From Fructobacillus tropaeoli (lineage in GTDB: Bacteria; Bacillota; Bacilli; Lactobacillales; Lactobacillaceae): 41,655 nucleotides of DNA. Under the pieces are notes generated by a model. It was not told the DNA's origin, did not search any database, and saw only the letters and a list, made by a program, of their open reading frames with translations. Positions 15,285 through 24,134 of the stretch are shown one piece after another. Numbering within the stretch: the stretch's first letter is position 1; every line of letters starts with the position of its first letter. Position numbers and translations under genes: made by a program. The stretch lies in assembly GCF_001047135.2 (NCBI RefSeq), contig NZ_DF968079.1, forward strand, positions 127,764-169,418, given 5' to 3'.

Positions 15285-15879
15285 GGAGGGCCTCCTGTCG
15301 TTGGCTGTACTTGGCTAAAATATCCGTTTCGACATTGACAAAATCGCCAACCTGCTTCGTGCCAAAAGTTGTGTTTGCCTGCGTGATTGGAATCAGACCA
15401 ATGGTAAGCACCGGACCGACAACCCGAACAATCGTCAGCGACGTTCCATCCAGCGCGACCGACCCCTTGGAAACAAAATATGGCCAGAGGCTTTCATCTT
15501 CGACCTGAATTTCCAGCTCAATAGTCTGCCCCACTTTCTTTTGACTAATAATTTTGCCCCGGCCATCAACATGGCCCAAAACAAAGTGACCGTCCAATCG
15601 ACCAGTCAGCGGTAAACTTTTCTCAAGGTTGACCCGGTCCCCAACGGCCAGATTGCCAAACGTTGTTTGCGCAACCGTTGGCGCCATAATTTCAAAGCGC
15701 GCCTGCTGGTCTGATTTATCAACAATCGACAGGCAAACCCCAGCAACCATAATCGAATCTCCCAACCGACTATCATCAAAGAACCCCGTGGGTCCCTGGA
15801 TGGTATAAGCATAATTTTGACGGTCTATTTCTTCCACTGCCGTAATCCGGCCAACCGCCGCCACAATTCCTGTAAACAT
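15277..15879 (-). CDS. ribE: Riboflavin synthase alpha chain
   Basis: It catalyses dismutation of two lumazines to riboflavin. The start MFTGIVAAVG at 15879 is the invariant family N-terminus and follows GGGAGG by 9 nt; a longer in-frame version from 15927 is not plausible. The 200-residue protein shows the two internal homologous barrels, the second beginning near GHFVLGHVDG. It begins 1 nt after the ribD stop and overlaps ribBA by 8 bp, so the three genes are translationally linked. Called ribE here; some species call it ribC or ribB. Confidence 0.95.
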   Translation of the reverse strand: MFTGIVAAVGRITAVEEIDRQNYAYTIQGPTGFFDDSRLGDSIMVAGVCLSIVDKSDQQARFEIMAPTVAQTTFGNLAVGDRVNLEKSLPLTGRLDGHFVLGHVDGRGKIISQKKVGQTIELEIQVEDESLWPYFVSKGSVALDGTSLTIVRVVGPVLTIGLIPITQANTTFGTKQVGDFVNVETDILAKYSQRQEALHV

Positions 15880-15880
15880 C

Positions 15881-16939
15881 TTAGTGAACCTCCCGCTCAA
15901 AATGAAAATCAATGGCATGGCCAACAACCTTGGTCGCTTTCAATTGACCACCAGCCGCTGCGATTGTCGCCGGCGACAAACCCTGAACCCCGACTGAACC
16001 AAAACGACTCGCCGTTTGATATAAATCAAAACTCTGCCAAGCCTGGGCCTTTAAGAAGGCCTTGATGATGGTTGGCCCGCCTTCGACTAACAGTGATTGA
16101 CAACCACGTTGCCCTAGGTCAACCAACAATTCCTGCAAGTCACCCGACCATTCTTGGACTTGGTCAAAGTCCCGCACAAAGTCCTTATTTTGACTATAAA
16201 TCAGCGTTCTCGTTGCCCACTGGCCGGCGGCCACTTGCTTCTGCAGACTGCCCCGCCGGTCCAAAATAATCCGTAAGGGTTGGTCATGGTCAATTTTCAC
16301 GGAACGAACAGTTAGGGCTGGCTGATCAACTAGGGCCGTTTCCGAACCAATCAAGATAGCACTTTGTCGGCCACGCAGAGCATGGATGGCTTGATCAACC
16401 ACTTGGTTCGTGATTTTCGTTTGCTGGCCCTGCTGAGCCGCTACCTGCCAATCGCCACTCTCGGCTAATTTCAATTGCACATAAGGTTTTCCGGTCTTGT
16501 GATAATAGACAAAAGCGGGATTTAACAACGCCTGCCGGTTATCGTCGGCCCCTTGCACATCGACTTCAACACCCGTCGCCTGCAGAATAGCAACTCCGCG
16601 GCCATTGACCGCCGGATTTGGATCCAGACTGCCAATTACCACTCGACCGATTCCGGCCTCAATCAACGCCGTTGTACAAGGGCCCACCTTTCCCTGCTGA
16701 CAACAGGGTTCTAAGCTGACGTAGAGGGTCGCTGATTTTAAATCAGTCCCCGGCTCAACCTGAGCCAAGGCATCGACCTCCGCATGGCGATCACCGTAGC
16801 GATGATGGTAGCCCTGACCTAAAACCTGGCCATTATGGTCCACGATAACCGCCCCCACCCGAGGATTTTTCCACGTATCCTTTGGGTCCGCCTGTTTTGC
16901 TAAGGCGATTGCCCAGGCTAAACCAATTTCATCATTCAT
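15881..16939 (-). CDS. ribD: Bifunctional riboflavin biosynthesis deaminase/reductase
   Basis: The N-terminal cytidine-deaminase-like domain (1-145) has the zinc ligands H52 and E54 (HAEV) and C79 and C88 (EPCCQQGKVGPC). The C-terminal domain (about 148-352) is the NADPH reductase, with YVQLKLAESGDW, LVEGGPTI and the Arg-rich strand region. It converts the pyrimidine product of GTP cyclohydrolase II to the ribityl form. Length 352 is normal. GGAG lies 5 nt before a slightly earlier ATG-like site (AAATGAATG), and the chosen ATG gives MNDEIGLAWA. First gene of the operon, just after the FMN riboswitch terminator. Confidence 0.95.
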   Translation of the reverse strand: MNDEIGLAWAIALAKQADPKDTWKNPRVGAVIVDHNGQVLGQGYHHRYGDRHAEVDALAQVEPGTDLKSATLYVSLEPCCQQGKVGPCTTALIEAGIGRVVIGSLDPNPAVNGRGVAILQATGVEVDVQGADDNRQALLNPAFVYYHKTGKPYVQLKLAESGDWQVAAQQGQQTKITNQVVDQAIHALRGRQSAILIGSETALVDQPALTVRSVKIDHDQPLRIILDRRGSLQKQVAAGQWATRTLIYSQNKDFVRDFDQVQEWSGDLQELLVDLGQRGCQSLLVEGGPTIIKAFLKAQAWQSFDLYQTASRFGSVGVQGLSPATIAAAGGQLKATKVVGHAIDFHFEREVH

Positions 16940-16964
16940 TTCGACTCCGATCTACTCCGGGCAT

Positions 16965-16996
16965 AAAAAAACCGGTGTGATTGAAAATCACACCGG
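16965..16996 (-). terminator. Riboswitch-controlled terminator before ribD
   Basis: On the minus strand CCGGTGTGATT, a 3-nt loop and AATCACACCGG form a perfect 11-bp stem (16972-16982 with 16986-16996), followed by T7 (16971-16965). It sits between the FMN aptamer and the ribD start, as expected for transcription attenuation by FMN. Confidence 0.9.
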
Positions 16997-17042
16997 AGCA
17001 AATCGAAATTAGATTCAGCAAAGCAAGACTCCTTGACCCGTC

Positions 17043-17069
17043 TTTTTGTCGTCAAAAGGACGACAAAAA
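17043..17069 (-). other. Extra hairpin between FMN aptamer and terminator
   Basis: TTTTTGTCGTC (17043-17053) and GACGACAAAAA (17059-17069) are perfect 11-bp arms with a 5-nt loop. No T-run follows on the minus strand, so it is not a second terminator. It may belong to the expression platform or serve as a pause or processing site. Confidence 0.55.
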
Positions 17070-17096
17070 AACTAGCTAAAAAAGCCCTCTTTGTTT

Positions 17097-17220
17097 ATCT
17101 TCTCCCATCCAGACTTTACTGTCGGTTACAGATTCTCACTGTATCAATCAATTGCTTGATTCACGGACTAAGGCTTGCGCCATCACCGTCGGTCGGGAAT
17201 TACACCCTGCCCCGAAGATT
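17097..17220 (-). promoter_or_regulatory. FMN riboswitch (RFN element)
   Basis: The minus strand has the conserved RFN blocks in order: ATCTTCGGGGCAGGGTG, AATTCCCGACCGACGGTGAT, GCGCAAGCC, AGTCCGTGA, GGTGAGAATC-like GTGAGAATCTGTAACCGACA, AGTAAAGTCTGGAT and GGGAGAAGAT. The outermost P1 strands are ATCTTC and GAAGAT. Binding of FMN should favour the terminator at 16965-16996 and switch off ribDE-BA-H. Confidence 0.95.
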
Positions 17221-17236
17221 TATATTATTTTTTCTT

Positions 17237-17266
17237 AGTGTAGCACATCCTACTTTTGAAAAACAA
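17237..17266 (-). promoter_or_regulatory. Promoter of the rib operon
   Basis: On the minus strand TTGTTT (17266-17261), 18 bp, then TACACT (17242-17237) with the extension TGC. The predicted start is near 17230, about 10 nt before the RFN element. Confidence 0.5.
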
Positions 17267-17311
17267 GCCTAAAATTAGAAAAAACGAGGACTGATTTATT
17301 CAAAAGCAATC

Positions 17312-17335
17312 AAAAAACCGACTATCAGCCGGTTT
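17312..17335 (-). terminator. Terminator of glnA
   Basis: AAACCGGCT and AGTCGGTTT on the minus strand form a 9-bp stem with one G-U pair and a 3-nt loop, followed by TTTTTT (17317-17312). It lies 11 nt after the glnA stop. Confidence 0.88.
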
Positions 17336-17346
17336 TAAAGTATTGA

Positions 17347-18699
17347 TTAGTAGTTCATGAAGTAGTTATCCAATTCCCACTGTGAAACAAATTGACGGTA
17401 TGAAGTATATTCAATCTTCTTAGCTTCAATAAACTTATCAGTAATGTGTGTACCGATGGCATCGATCACAACATCATCATTAGCCAATTCATCAAGGGCA
17501 GCCAACAACGTATCAGGCAAGTTCACGATGCCAGCCTTCTTACGTTCGTTTTCATCCATCAAGTAGATGTTCTTATCAACGTGAGCTGATGGTTCCAACT
17601 TGTTGTCGATACCATCCAAACCAGCTGACAAAATAGCAGCCAAGGCCGTATATGGGTTAGTCGTTGGATCAACTGAACGCAATTCCAAACGAGTTGCCAA
17701 ACCACGTGAGGCTGGTACTCGAACCATTGGTGAACGGTTTGATGCTGACCAAGCAACATAAACTGGGGCTTCAAAACCAGGAGTCAAACGCTTGTATGAG
17801 TTAACCGTTGGGTTAGCCAAAGCAGTCAAGGCTGGGGCGTGCTTCAAGACACCACCCAAGAAGTGCATAGCCGTGTCAGACAAGCCCAAGTTCTTGTCAG
17901 CATCGTGGCCATCAAAGACGTTCCCGTCCTTGTCAAACAAAGACATGTTCGTGTGCATTCCTGAACCGTTAATACCTGAAACAGGCTTTGGCATGAAGGT
18001 TGCGTAGTAACCGTTATTACGAGCGATTGTCTTTACAACCAACTTGAAAGTCTGAATCTTGTCGGCCATGTCAACGGCGTCTGAGTACTTGAAGTCAACT
18101 TCGTGCTGACCAGCAGCAACTTCGTGATGGGCAGCTTCAACTTCAAAGCCCATCTTTTCAAGCGTCAAAACGATTTCACGACGAACGTTTTCACCGCGGT
18201 CCAATGGTGCCAAGTCGAAGTAGTTTCCATGGTCGTTTAGTTCCATGGTTGGTTCGCCCTTTTCATCCAACTTGAACAAGAAGAATTCAGGTTCCGTACC
18301 AACGTTGAAGGCAGTAAAGCCTTCAGATTCGGCACGGGCAACGGCATCCTTCAAGGCAATTCGTGGGTCACCCTTAAATGGTGTCCGATCCTTTGAGTAC
18401 ACGTCCGCAATCAAACGGGCAACTTTACCACCATGTTCGTCAGTCGCCCATGGGAAGATCATGAACGTTGACAAATCAGGATAGAGGTACATATCAGATT
18501 CGTTAATCCGAACGAATCCTTCAATTGAAGAACCGTCGAACATCAGGTCATTGTCCAAGACCTTGTCCAGTTGTGAAACTGGCACTTCAACGTTCTTGAT
18601 AGCGCCCAAAACGTCAGTGAATGTCACGCGAATGAATTCAACTTGTTCGTCTTGAACGATTTGCTTAATGTCTGCTTTGGTGTAAGAAGGTTTTGCCAT
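17347..18699 (-). CDS. glnA: Glutamine synthetase, type I
   Basis: It makes glutamine from glutamate, ammonia and ATP and, in the Bacillus type, acts as the nitrogen sensor that activates GlnR when feedback-inhibited. The 450-residue protein has the beta-grasp N-domain ([24 protein letters not shown]), metal ligands in GTEPEFFLF and AGQHEVDF, the ATP region [10 protein letters not shown], the active-site segment [17 protein letters not shown], and NRSPMVRVP. Length and the lack of the adenylylation-site context fit the GSI-alpha subgroup. AAAGGAG lies about 8 nt before the ATG. It is downstream of glnR and likely cotranscribed. Confidence 0.97.
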   Translation of the reverse strand: MAKPSYTKADIKQIVQDEQVEFIRVTFTDVLGAIKNVEVPVSQLDKVLDNDLMFDGSSIEGFVRINESDMYLYPDLSTFMIFPWATDEHGGKVARLIADVYSKDRTPFKGDPRIALKDAVARAESEGFTAFNVGTEPEFFLFKLDEKGEPTMELNDHGNYFDLAPLDRGENVRREIVLTLEKMGFEVEAAHHEVAAGQHEVDFKYSDAVDMADKIQTFKLVVKTIARNNGYYATFMPKPVSGINGSGMHTNMSLFDKDGNVFDGHDADKNLGLSDTAMHFLGGVLKHAPALTALANPTVNSYKRLTPGFEAPVYVAWSASNRSPMVRVPASRGLATRLELRSVDPTTNPYTALAAILSAGLDGIDNKLEPSAHVDKNIYLMDENERKKAGIVNLPDTLLAALDELANDDVVIDAIGTHITDKFIEAKKIEYTSYRQFVSQWELDNYFMNY

Positions 18700-18741
18700 T
18701 AGAAACTCCTTTACTTGGCTGCTATAGTGGGTACATTTTTT

Positions 18742-18778
18742 CTTGGCTGAAGGCTTTCTCCAGCCAAGCTGGCCAGCT
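18742..18778 (-). other. Structured glnR-glnA intergenic RNA
   Basis: CTTGGCTG (18742-18749) pairs with CAGCCAAG (18761-18768) around an 11-nt loop and is fused to the 12-bp palindrome AGCTGGCCAGCT (18767-18778). No T-run follows on the minus strand. It could act as an mRNA processing or stabilising structure between glnR and glnA. Confidence 0.4.
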
Positions 18779-18813
18779 GGTCAGCTTTTTCAATCATCAA
18801 TTCATTGTTCACG

Positions 18814-18835
18814 TTTGGTCAATTAACCGACCAAA
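18814..18835. other. Inverted repeat at the glnR stop codon
   Basis: TTTGGTC (18814-18820) and GACCAAA (18829-18835) are perfect 7-bp arms around 8 nt; inner bases are nearly symmetric too. It touches the glnR TGA. It does not match the GlnR box TGTNAN7TNACA. A hairpin in the mRNA or an operator are both possible. Confidence 0.4.
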
Positions 18836-19174
18836 TCAGTGGTTATTAAAGCGGGCGATTTGAGCAAATTCATCTTGCAACGAGCGGCGCAGGCTACTAT
18901 CAACGCCGGCCTGTTGCTGATTTTTCCGTTCGGCCTTGGCAAAGAGTTCTTTAATATCCGCGGTAGAGTCACCAGCATCAAGGTAGTCCTTAATTTGCAA
19001 GAGCCGATCAATATCGTTTAAAGAAAAACGGCGTTGACCCCCCTTACCCCGTTTTGGAGTGATTAATTCGTGCTGTTCGTAGTAACGAATCTGGCGGTCG
19101 GTTAGCAGGGTCAACTCGCGGACGGTTGACATCGGTAAAACGGCTCGGTTACGTTGCAATTCAGAACTGGACAT
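18836..19174 (-). CDS. glnR: MerR-family nitrogen regulator GlnR
   Basis: GlnR represses nitrogen-assimilation genes including its own operon when glutamine is plentiful. The 112-residue protein has the MerR winged helix at about 12-80, with STVRELTLLTDRQIRYYEQH and the wing GKGGQRRFS, then a short helical C-terminus. The C-terminal tail is shorter than in Bacillus GlnR; in Bacillus that tail receives the signal from glutamine synthetase. AAAGGAG precedes the ATG. It starts 31 bp after the polA stop, so it may also be read from the polA promoter. I saw no clear GlnR box in front of it. Confidence 0.92.
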   Translation of the reverse strand: MSSSELQRNRAVLPMSTVRELTLLTDRQIRYYEQHELITPKRGKGGQRRFSLNDIDRLLQIKDYLDAGDSTADIKELFAKAERKNQQQAGVDSSLRRSLQDEFAQIARFNNH

Positions 19175-19205
19175 GAAAAACTCCTTTCAGCTGGTGATGA
19201 CCACC

Positions 19206-21896
19206 TTACTTGGCTTCGTACCAAGTTGGACCGGCGTGGTCCTCAACTTTCAATGGTACGGACAAAGAAACGGCAGAATCCATCACGGAGGTTACTAACT
19301 TTCGTACTTGCTCTAACTCCTCTTTTGGACATTCAAAGACCAGTTCATCGTGAACCTGCAAAAGCATTTTGGCTTGCAAGCCCTCCTTGGTTAAGGCCTG
19401 GTCAACCTTAATCATGGCAATTTTGATAATATCAGCCGCCGAACCTTGAATTGGCGAATTCATCGCTGTTCGTTCAGCAAATGATCGTCGGTTAAAGTTT
19501 TTGGCATTAATCTCGGGCAAGTAGCGACGGCGATGTTCAATTGTTTCAACAAAGCCATCCTTATGGGCCTGCTCCTTAATCTGTTCCATCCAACCATGAA
19601 TCTTAGGAAACTCTTTGAAATAGGTTTCGATAAAGGACTTGGCGTCCTTGCGCGAAATGCCAAGGTTCTTTGATAAACCAAAATCAGAAATACCGTAGAC
19701 GATTCCGAAGTTGACGGCCTTGGCTGTCCTTCGATGGTTGGCATCAACCGGCTCATCTGCCTTCAGGCCAAAGACGGCGCGGGCCGTTTCGGCGTGAATA
19801 TCTTCATCCTCCATGAAGGCCTTCTTCATGTTGGGATCACCGGTGATGGCGGCCAAAACTCGTAATTCGATCTGCGAGTAATCGGCTCCAAAGATTAGCC
19901 AATCCGGATTACTGGGAACAAAGGCGTGGCGAATCTTGCGCCCCTCCTCCGTCCGCATCGGAATATTTTGCAGGTTTGGATCAACTGATGACAATCGGCC
20001 GGTCTGGGTCAACGTCTGTAAGAACCGGGTGTGGATCTTCTGGTCGGCTTGATCAACCACGGCCAAGAGGCCATCAACGTAAGTTGACTTAATCTTTGCC
20101 AGTTGCCGGTACTCAAGAATATGGCTAACAATTGGCGCCTGCGGTGCCAGTTCCTCCAAGACTTCAACGGCGGTTGAATAACCAGTTTTCGTCTTTTTAA
20201 TCACTGGCAAGTTCATCTTTTCAAAGAGCAACGTTCCTAATTGCTTGGTTGAATTAATGTTGAATTCTTCACCGGCAATCTGGTAAATCTCTTCTTTGAG
20301 TTGGCCGATTTTTTCGTCGAGTTCCTGGCCCATCTTTTCCAGACGGTCTTCCTTAACGGCAAACCCTTGGGCTTCCATCTTGGCCAAGACGAATGACAAT
20401 GGCAACTCGATATCATGGTAGAGGTCCGTTTGCTTGTGCTCAGCCAATTCCTCAAAGGCTTTGTCACGTAAGCCATAAAGCGCTTCTGCTTTATGGCCGA
20501 GGTGATCAAAGACTTCTTGATCATCGGTTGGTACAAAGAACTTAGCACCCTTGCCATAAAAATCTTCATCGGCTGGCAGGTACAAACCAAAGCGAGCGGC
20601 CAAAGTCGATAGGACGTTGTCATTGCCAACCGTATCAAGCAGATAGGCGACGAGCATAAAGTCGAAATCAACTCCGGCAAGCGTCAAGTCCAAGCGGTGC
20701 ATCAATACCCAAACTTCCTTGGCATTGAAGAGGCGCAACTTCTGTTCTGGATTTTCAATCAGGTCACGTAGTGTCTGATTTTCAAACCAGGTAAAGTCAC
20801 GACTAGCAAAGTACCCTAAATCATCATTACCGATAGCAAAAGCGAGCATGTCGGCCGTATGATAATTATCTGCATCCGTATCAATTTGGATGGCCAAGGT
20901 ATCTGCCTTGGCAAGATCAGCTAGGGCCGCTTCGTCCAACTCCTTCACTGGGTGGAAGTTAGCACTCTGTGACTCAGCATCCTCAACGGAAGTATCATCT
21001 TGACCGACCAATTGGTGTGCCTTCAGCTTGGCCAGTGCTGATTTGAAATGCAAACTTTCAAACAGTTCAACCAAGCCCTTGGTTTTTGGCCCATTGTATG
21101 CCAGGTCATCCAAGGAGATTGATAAATCAGCATCCGTAATGATGGTGGCCAACTTCTGTGCCCGGTAAGCGACTTCCTTATCCGCAATCAAGTTTTCCTT
21201 CATCTTGGACTTTTTCATGTCGTCAACGTGGGCATATAAGTTATCCAGGTCATGATATTCAGTCAACAACTTCAAGGCTGTTTTTTCACCAACCTTTGTG
21301 ACCCCTGGATAATTATCAGAAGTATCACCAGTCAAGGCTTTTTTATCGATAATCTGTGCCGGTGTCAACCCGAACTTTTCTTGGATATAAGCGGGTGTGT
21401 ATTCTTCAATCTGAGTCACACCCTTTTTGGTAATTTTCACAGTCACCTTATCGGTGGCCAACTGCGTCAAATCTTGGTCTCCAGTAATGATGATGACATC
21501 ATCACCCGCTTTTTCTCCTTCCCGTGACAGTGTCCCAATGATATCGTCTGCTTCCAAACCATTTTGTTCGTAATTATGAAGGCCATGGGCCAACACCATC
21601 TCACGAAGGTATGGAAACTGTTCCTTAAATTCAACCGGCGTCTTATCCCGACCACTCTTATAGTCGGCATAGAGGTCACCGCGAAAGGTTTCCTTACCTG
21701 ATTTGGCATCCCAAGCAACAAGAGCGAAGTCAGGTTGCATTGGTAAGACGATTGATTCTAAAAAGTTATTAAAAGCCACAAGGGCATTGGTGTGTAATCC
21801 TTCCGGTGTTACCATTCGGTCTAGCTGTTGGTACATCGCGTAGAAAGCCCGAAACGCCAGCGAATTCCCATCAATTAAGAGTAGTTTTTTAGTCAT
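19206..21896 (-). CDS. polA: DNA polymerase I
   Basis: An 896-residue Pol I with three domains. Residues 1-290 are the 5' nuclease (LLIDGNSLAFRAFYAM, GDQDLTQL, GDTSDNYPGV). About 310-490 is the 3'-5' exonuclease fold; its first motif reads IQIDTD where active enzymes have DxE, so proofreading is probably lost, as in many Gram-positive Pol I. The rest is the family A polymerase, with DPNLQNIPMRTEEGR, ADYSQIELRVLA, the O-helix RRTAKAVNFGIVYG and QVHDELVFE. It serves in Okazaki fragment maturation and repair. AAGGAC precedes the ATG, and an extended -10 lies just upstream. Confidence 0.97.
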   Translation of the reverse strand: MTKKLLLIDGNSLAFRAFYAMYQQLDRMVTPEGLHTNALVAFNNFLESIVLPMQPDFALVAWDAKSGKETFRGDLYADYKSGRDKTPVEFKEQFPYLREMVLAHGLHNYEQNGLEADDIIGTLSREGEKAGDDVIIITGDQDLTQLATDKVTVKITKKGVTQIEEYTPAYIQEKFGLTPAQIIDKKALTGDTSDNYPGVTKVGEKTALKLLTEYHDLDNLYAHVDDMKKSKMKENLIADKEVAYRAQKLATIITDADLSISLDDLAYNGPKTKGLVELFESLHFKSALAKLKAHQLVGQDDTSVEDAESQSANFHPVKELDEAALADLAKADTLAIQIDTDADNYHTADMLAFAIGNDDLGYFASRDFTWFENQTLRDLIENPEQKLRLFNAKEVWVLMHRLDLTLAGVDFDFMLVAYLLDTVGNDNVLSTLAARFGLYLPADEDFYGKGAKFFVPTDDQEVFDHLGHKAEALYGLRDKAFEELAEHKQTDLYHDIELPLSFVLAKMEAQGFAVKEDRLEKMGQELDEKIGQLKEEIYQIAGEEFNINSTKQLGTLLFEKMNLPVIKKTKTGYSTAVEVLEELAPQAPIVSHILEYRQLAKIKSTYVDGLLAVVDQADQKIHTRFLQTLTQTGRLSSVDPNLQNIPMRTEEGRKIRHAFVPSNPDWLIFGADYSQIELRVLAAITGDPNMKKAFMEDEDIHAETARAVFGLKADEPVDANHRRTAKAVNFGIVYGISDFGLSKNLGISRKDAKSFIETYFKEFPKIHGWMEQIKEQAHKDGFVETIEHRRRYLPEINAKNFNRRSFAERTAMNSPIQGSAADIIKIAMIKVDQALTKEGLQAKMLLQVHDELVFECPKEELEQVRKLVTSVMDSAVSLSVPLKVEDHAGPTWYEAK

Positions 21897-21923
21897 TGGT
21901 TAGTCCTTATTTAACTTGTTTGT

Positions 21924-21932
21924 AGTTTAGCA
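21924..21932 (-). promoter_or_regulatory. Extended -10 promoter of polA
   Basis: TGCTAAACT on the minus strand (21932-21924), within TGTGCTAAACTA, the same 12-mer as at the adenine deaminase promoter. It lies directly after the T-run of the preceding terminator and about 28 nt before the polA start. Confidence 0.5.
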
Positions 21933-21933
21933 C

Positions 21934-21956
21934 AAAAAAAGCTCGCCGAAGCGAGC
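21934..21956 (-). terminator. Terminator of the Bax1-like gene
   Basis: GCTCGC, loop TTCG on the minus strand, GCGAGC (21956-21941), followed by T7. A compact stem with a UUCG tetraloop. Confidence 0.92.
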
Positions 21957-21977
21957 AATGTTAGTTTTTCTGACGTG

Positions 21978-22703
21978 TTAATTTCGGTTATCGCCGAAAA
22001 GTTGGATTAAAGCGTAGAAAATGTTCATGAAATCAAGGTAGAGCATCAAAGCCCCTGACACGGCCAAGCCGGTTGTCTGAGCTTCACTAGCACCATTAGC
22101 TGACAATTGAACATAAACTTGACGCAATGTATTGTTGTCGTAAGCCGTGTACAAAGCGAACACGATAACAGTTGCCACTGAAATCAACAAGTGCATGGTT
22201 GAAGAACCCATGAAGATGTTAATCACTGATGCCACGATAATCCCAATCAATGAACCAAATAGGATTGGGCCCATTGAAGCCATTGACTTCTTTGAGAAGT
22301 AGCCATAGGCAGCCATTCCGGCAAACAATGCCGCAGTTGAGATAAACGCAGCGCCGACTGAAGCGGCCGTGTAAACGGCCAAAATCAAACCAAGCGTTAA
22401 GCCTTGGACGGCCGAGAAGGCCATCAAAAGGCCAAAGGCCTTTGAGGGATTATTCGCGAATGAAGCGCTACGAATCATGGCCACAATGACCAATTCAACG
22501 ACAACAACCGCTGCCATCCCAATCCAGCTACCCAAAAATAGTTGGGCAACTTGTTGCAAAAAGAAATGTTGAACGACGTAGCCTGCAACGGCCGTTACAG
22601 CCAAGGCAATTGCCATATAGCCATAAACACGCTGGAAGAAGGACTTCATGCCTTCATCAGCGCCCGTCACATCGCGGCGAGCGTTCATATCAAAATTATC
22701 CAT
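21978..22703 (-). CDS. Bax inhibitor-1 family membrane protein
   Basis: A 241-residue integral membrane protein with seven hydrophobic spans from about residue 28 onward (GYMAIALAVTAVAGYVVQH through LYLDFMNIFYALIQLFG). The C-terminal LDFMNIFYALIQLFG signature is typical of the Bax1-I family (YetJ/YbhL). Bacterial members act as pH-dependent calcium leak channels in at least one case; the role here is unknown. GGGAGG lies about 8 nt before the ATG. Monocistronic, with a likely TGTTATCAT extended -10 upstream and the terminator at 21934-21956. Confidence 0.93.
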   Translation of the reverse strand: MDNFDMNARRDVTGADEGMKSFFQRVYGYMAIALAVTAVAGYVVQHFFLQQVAQLFLGSWIGMAAVVVVELVIVAMIRSASFANNPSKAFGLLMAFSAVQGLTLGLILAVYTAASVGAAFISTAALFAGMAAYGYFSKKSMASMGPILFGSLIGIIVASVINIFMGSSTMHLLISVATVIVFALYTAYDNNTLRQVYVQLSANGASEAQTTGLAVSGALMLYLDFMNIFYALIQLFGDNRN

Positions 22704-22750
22704 CAGATACCTCCCATTGGTATTGTCAATTTTTCTATCTATATGATAAC

Positions 22751-22783
22751 AAAAAAATCTTAATCTTAGATTAAAGGATGGCC
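22751..22783 (-). terminator. Weak terminator after murC
   Basis: TTAATC and GATTAA (6-bp stem, 3-nt loop, extendable by ATC/GAT across a 2-nt bulge) followed on the minus strand by T7. Likely end of the csp-to-murC operon, though the stem is AT-rich. Confidence 0.5.
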
Positions 22784-22785
22784 CC

Positions 22786-24120
22786 TTAATTCAAATCAGG
22801 TAAAGTTTGACCGAGCAACTTTTCATAAGCATACTCGTACTTTTGAATATCGCCGGCACCCATAAAGACCAAGACGGCGTCGTGGTGCTTCAACAATGGT
22901 GAGACATCGTCTTCCTTCAAGACAACAGCGCCATTTGGCAAAGCATCGGCAATATCTTGGGCTGAAACTGTCCCCTTACTTTCTCTGGCAGAACCAAAGA
23001 TAGGCGTCAAATAAACAGTATCAGCCGCCTGCAAAGCTTGCGCAAATTCATCCTTATAAGCAATTACCCGAGTAAAGGTGTGCGGCTGAAAGACCGCCAC
23101 AATTTCCTTCGTTGGGTACTTTTGCCGAGCGGCATCAATCGTTGCTTGAATTTCCGTTGGGTGGTGAGCGTAGTCATCGATAATGACAATATCTTGGACC
23201 TTCTTTTCAGAGAAGCGACGCTTCACCCCAGGATAAGTCAACAAGTGCGCACGCACATTTGCCAAGTCCAACCCTTCCAGGTAAGCAACGGCAATGACCG
23301 CTGTGGCATTATAGACGTTATGCTGACCAAAAATTGGAATTGCAAATTCGCCCAAGTCCTGCCCCTTAAAGCTCACTGAAAAAGTGGAACCGGAAGTCGT
23401 CTTCTTAACATCACTAATCAAGAAGTCATCACGACCGGCCTGATCACCGTAGTAATACACGGGCACGTCAACACCCAAATTTTGCAAGCTCGGATCATCA
23501 CCCCAAGCCACAATGCCCTTTTTAACACCCTTGGCAAAGTCAACAAAGGCCGAGCGGACATCTGCCAAATCGTGGTAGTAGTCCGGATGGTCAAAGTCAA
23601 TGTTGGTCAAAATGGCATAGTCGGGGTGGTATGGCGCAAAGTGACGCCGGTATTCATCAGCTTCCAAAACGAAGAAATCAGAATCCGCCACACCGTGACC
23701 AGTTCCGTCCCCAATCAAGTACGAGGTATTCGCAACATTCTTAAAGACGTGTGATAAAAGACCAGTGGTTGAAGTTTTACCGTGAGCCCCAGCGACCGCA
23801 ATGGTCGTAGCCTGGTCGATTTGTTGCGCAACAGCTTCCGGATAAGAAATCATCTTGACCCCGGCCTGCAATGCTGCCTGAACTTCCACCTGGTCATCTT
23901 CAAAGGCATTACCACGAATAAAAATCGCATCCTGATTATCCAAGACGTTTTGAGCGTCAAAAGGTAAAATCTTAATGCCCGCTTGCTCCAATGGCGCTTG
24001 CGTATAAGTGAACTGGTCAATATCCGACCCTAAGACCTCGTTGCCTTGGTCATGTAAAATTTGGGCAAGGGGTCCCATCCCAGTCCCCTTAATCCCGATA
24101 AAATAATACTTCTCTGACAT
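22786..24120 (-). CDS. murC: UDP-N-acetylmuramate--L-alanine ligase
   Basis: MurC adds the first amino acid of the peptidoglycan stem peptide, using ATP, in the cytoplasm. The 444-residue protein shows the three Mur ligase domains: N-terminal UDP-binding GIKGTGMGPLAQ at 9-20, the ATP-binding P-loop GAHGKTSTTG at 111-120, and the C-terminal domain with DDYAHHPTEI and HTFTR. Length is normal. It starts 14 nt after ytpR and is probably the last gene of the csp-nudF-mtnN-ytpR-murC string, an arrangement that ties wall synthesis to housekeeping salvage genes. Confidence 0.97.
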   Translation of the reverse strand: MSEKYYFIGIKGTGMGPLAQILHDQGNEVLGSDIDQFTYTQAPLEQAGIKILPFDAQNVLDNQDAIFIRGNAFEDDQVEVQAALQAGVKMISYPEAVAQQIDQATTIAVAGAHGKTSTTGLLSHVFKNVANTSYLIGDGTGHGVADSDFFVLEADEYRRHFAPYHPDYAILTNIDFDHPDYYHDLADVRSAFVDFAKGVKKGIVAWGDDPSLQNLGVDVPVYYYGDQAGRDDFLISDVKKTTSGSTFSVSFKGQDLGEFAIPIFGQHNVYNATAVIAVAYLEGLDLANVRAHLLTYPGVKRRFSEKKVQDIVIIDDYAHHPTEIQATIDAARQKYPTKEIVAVFQPHTFTRVIAYKDEFAQALQAADTVYLTPIFGSARESKGTVSAQDIADALPNGAVVLKEDDVSPLLKHHDAVLVFMGAGDIQKYEYAYEKLLGQTLPDLN

Positions 24121-24134
24121 GACAGTCGCCCCTC

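Noticed and set aside
18700..18835. Canonical GlnR operator (TGTNAN7TNACA)
   Set aside because: No match was found by reading both strands of the gap.
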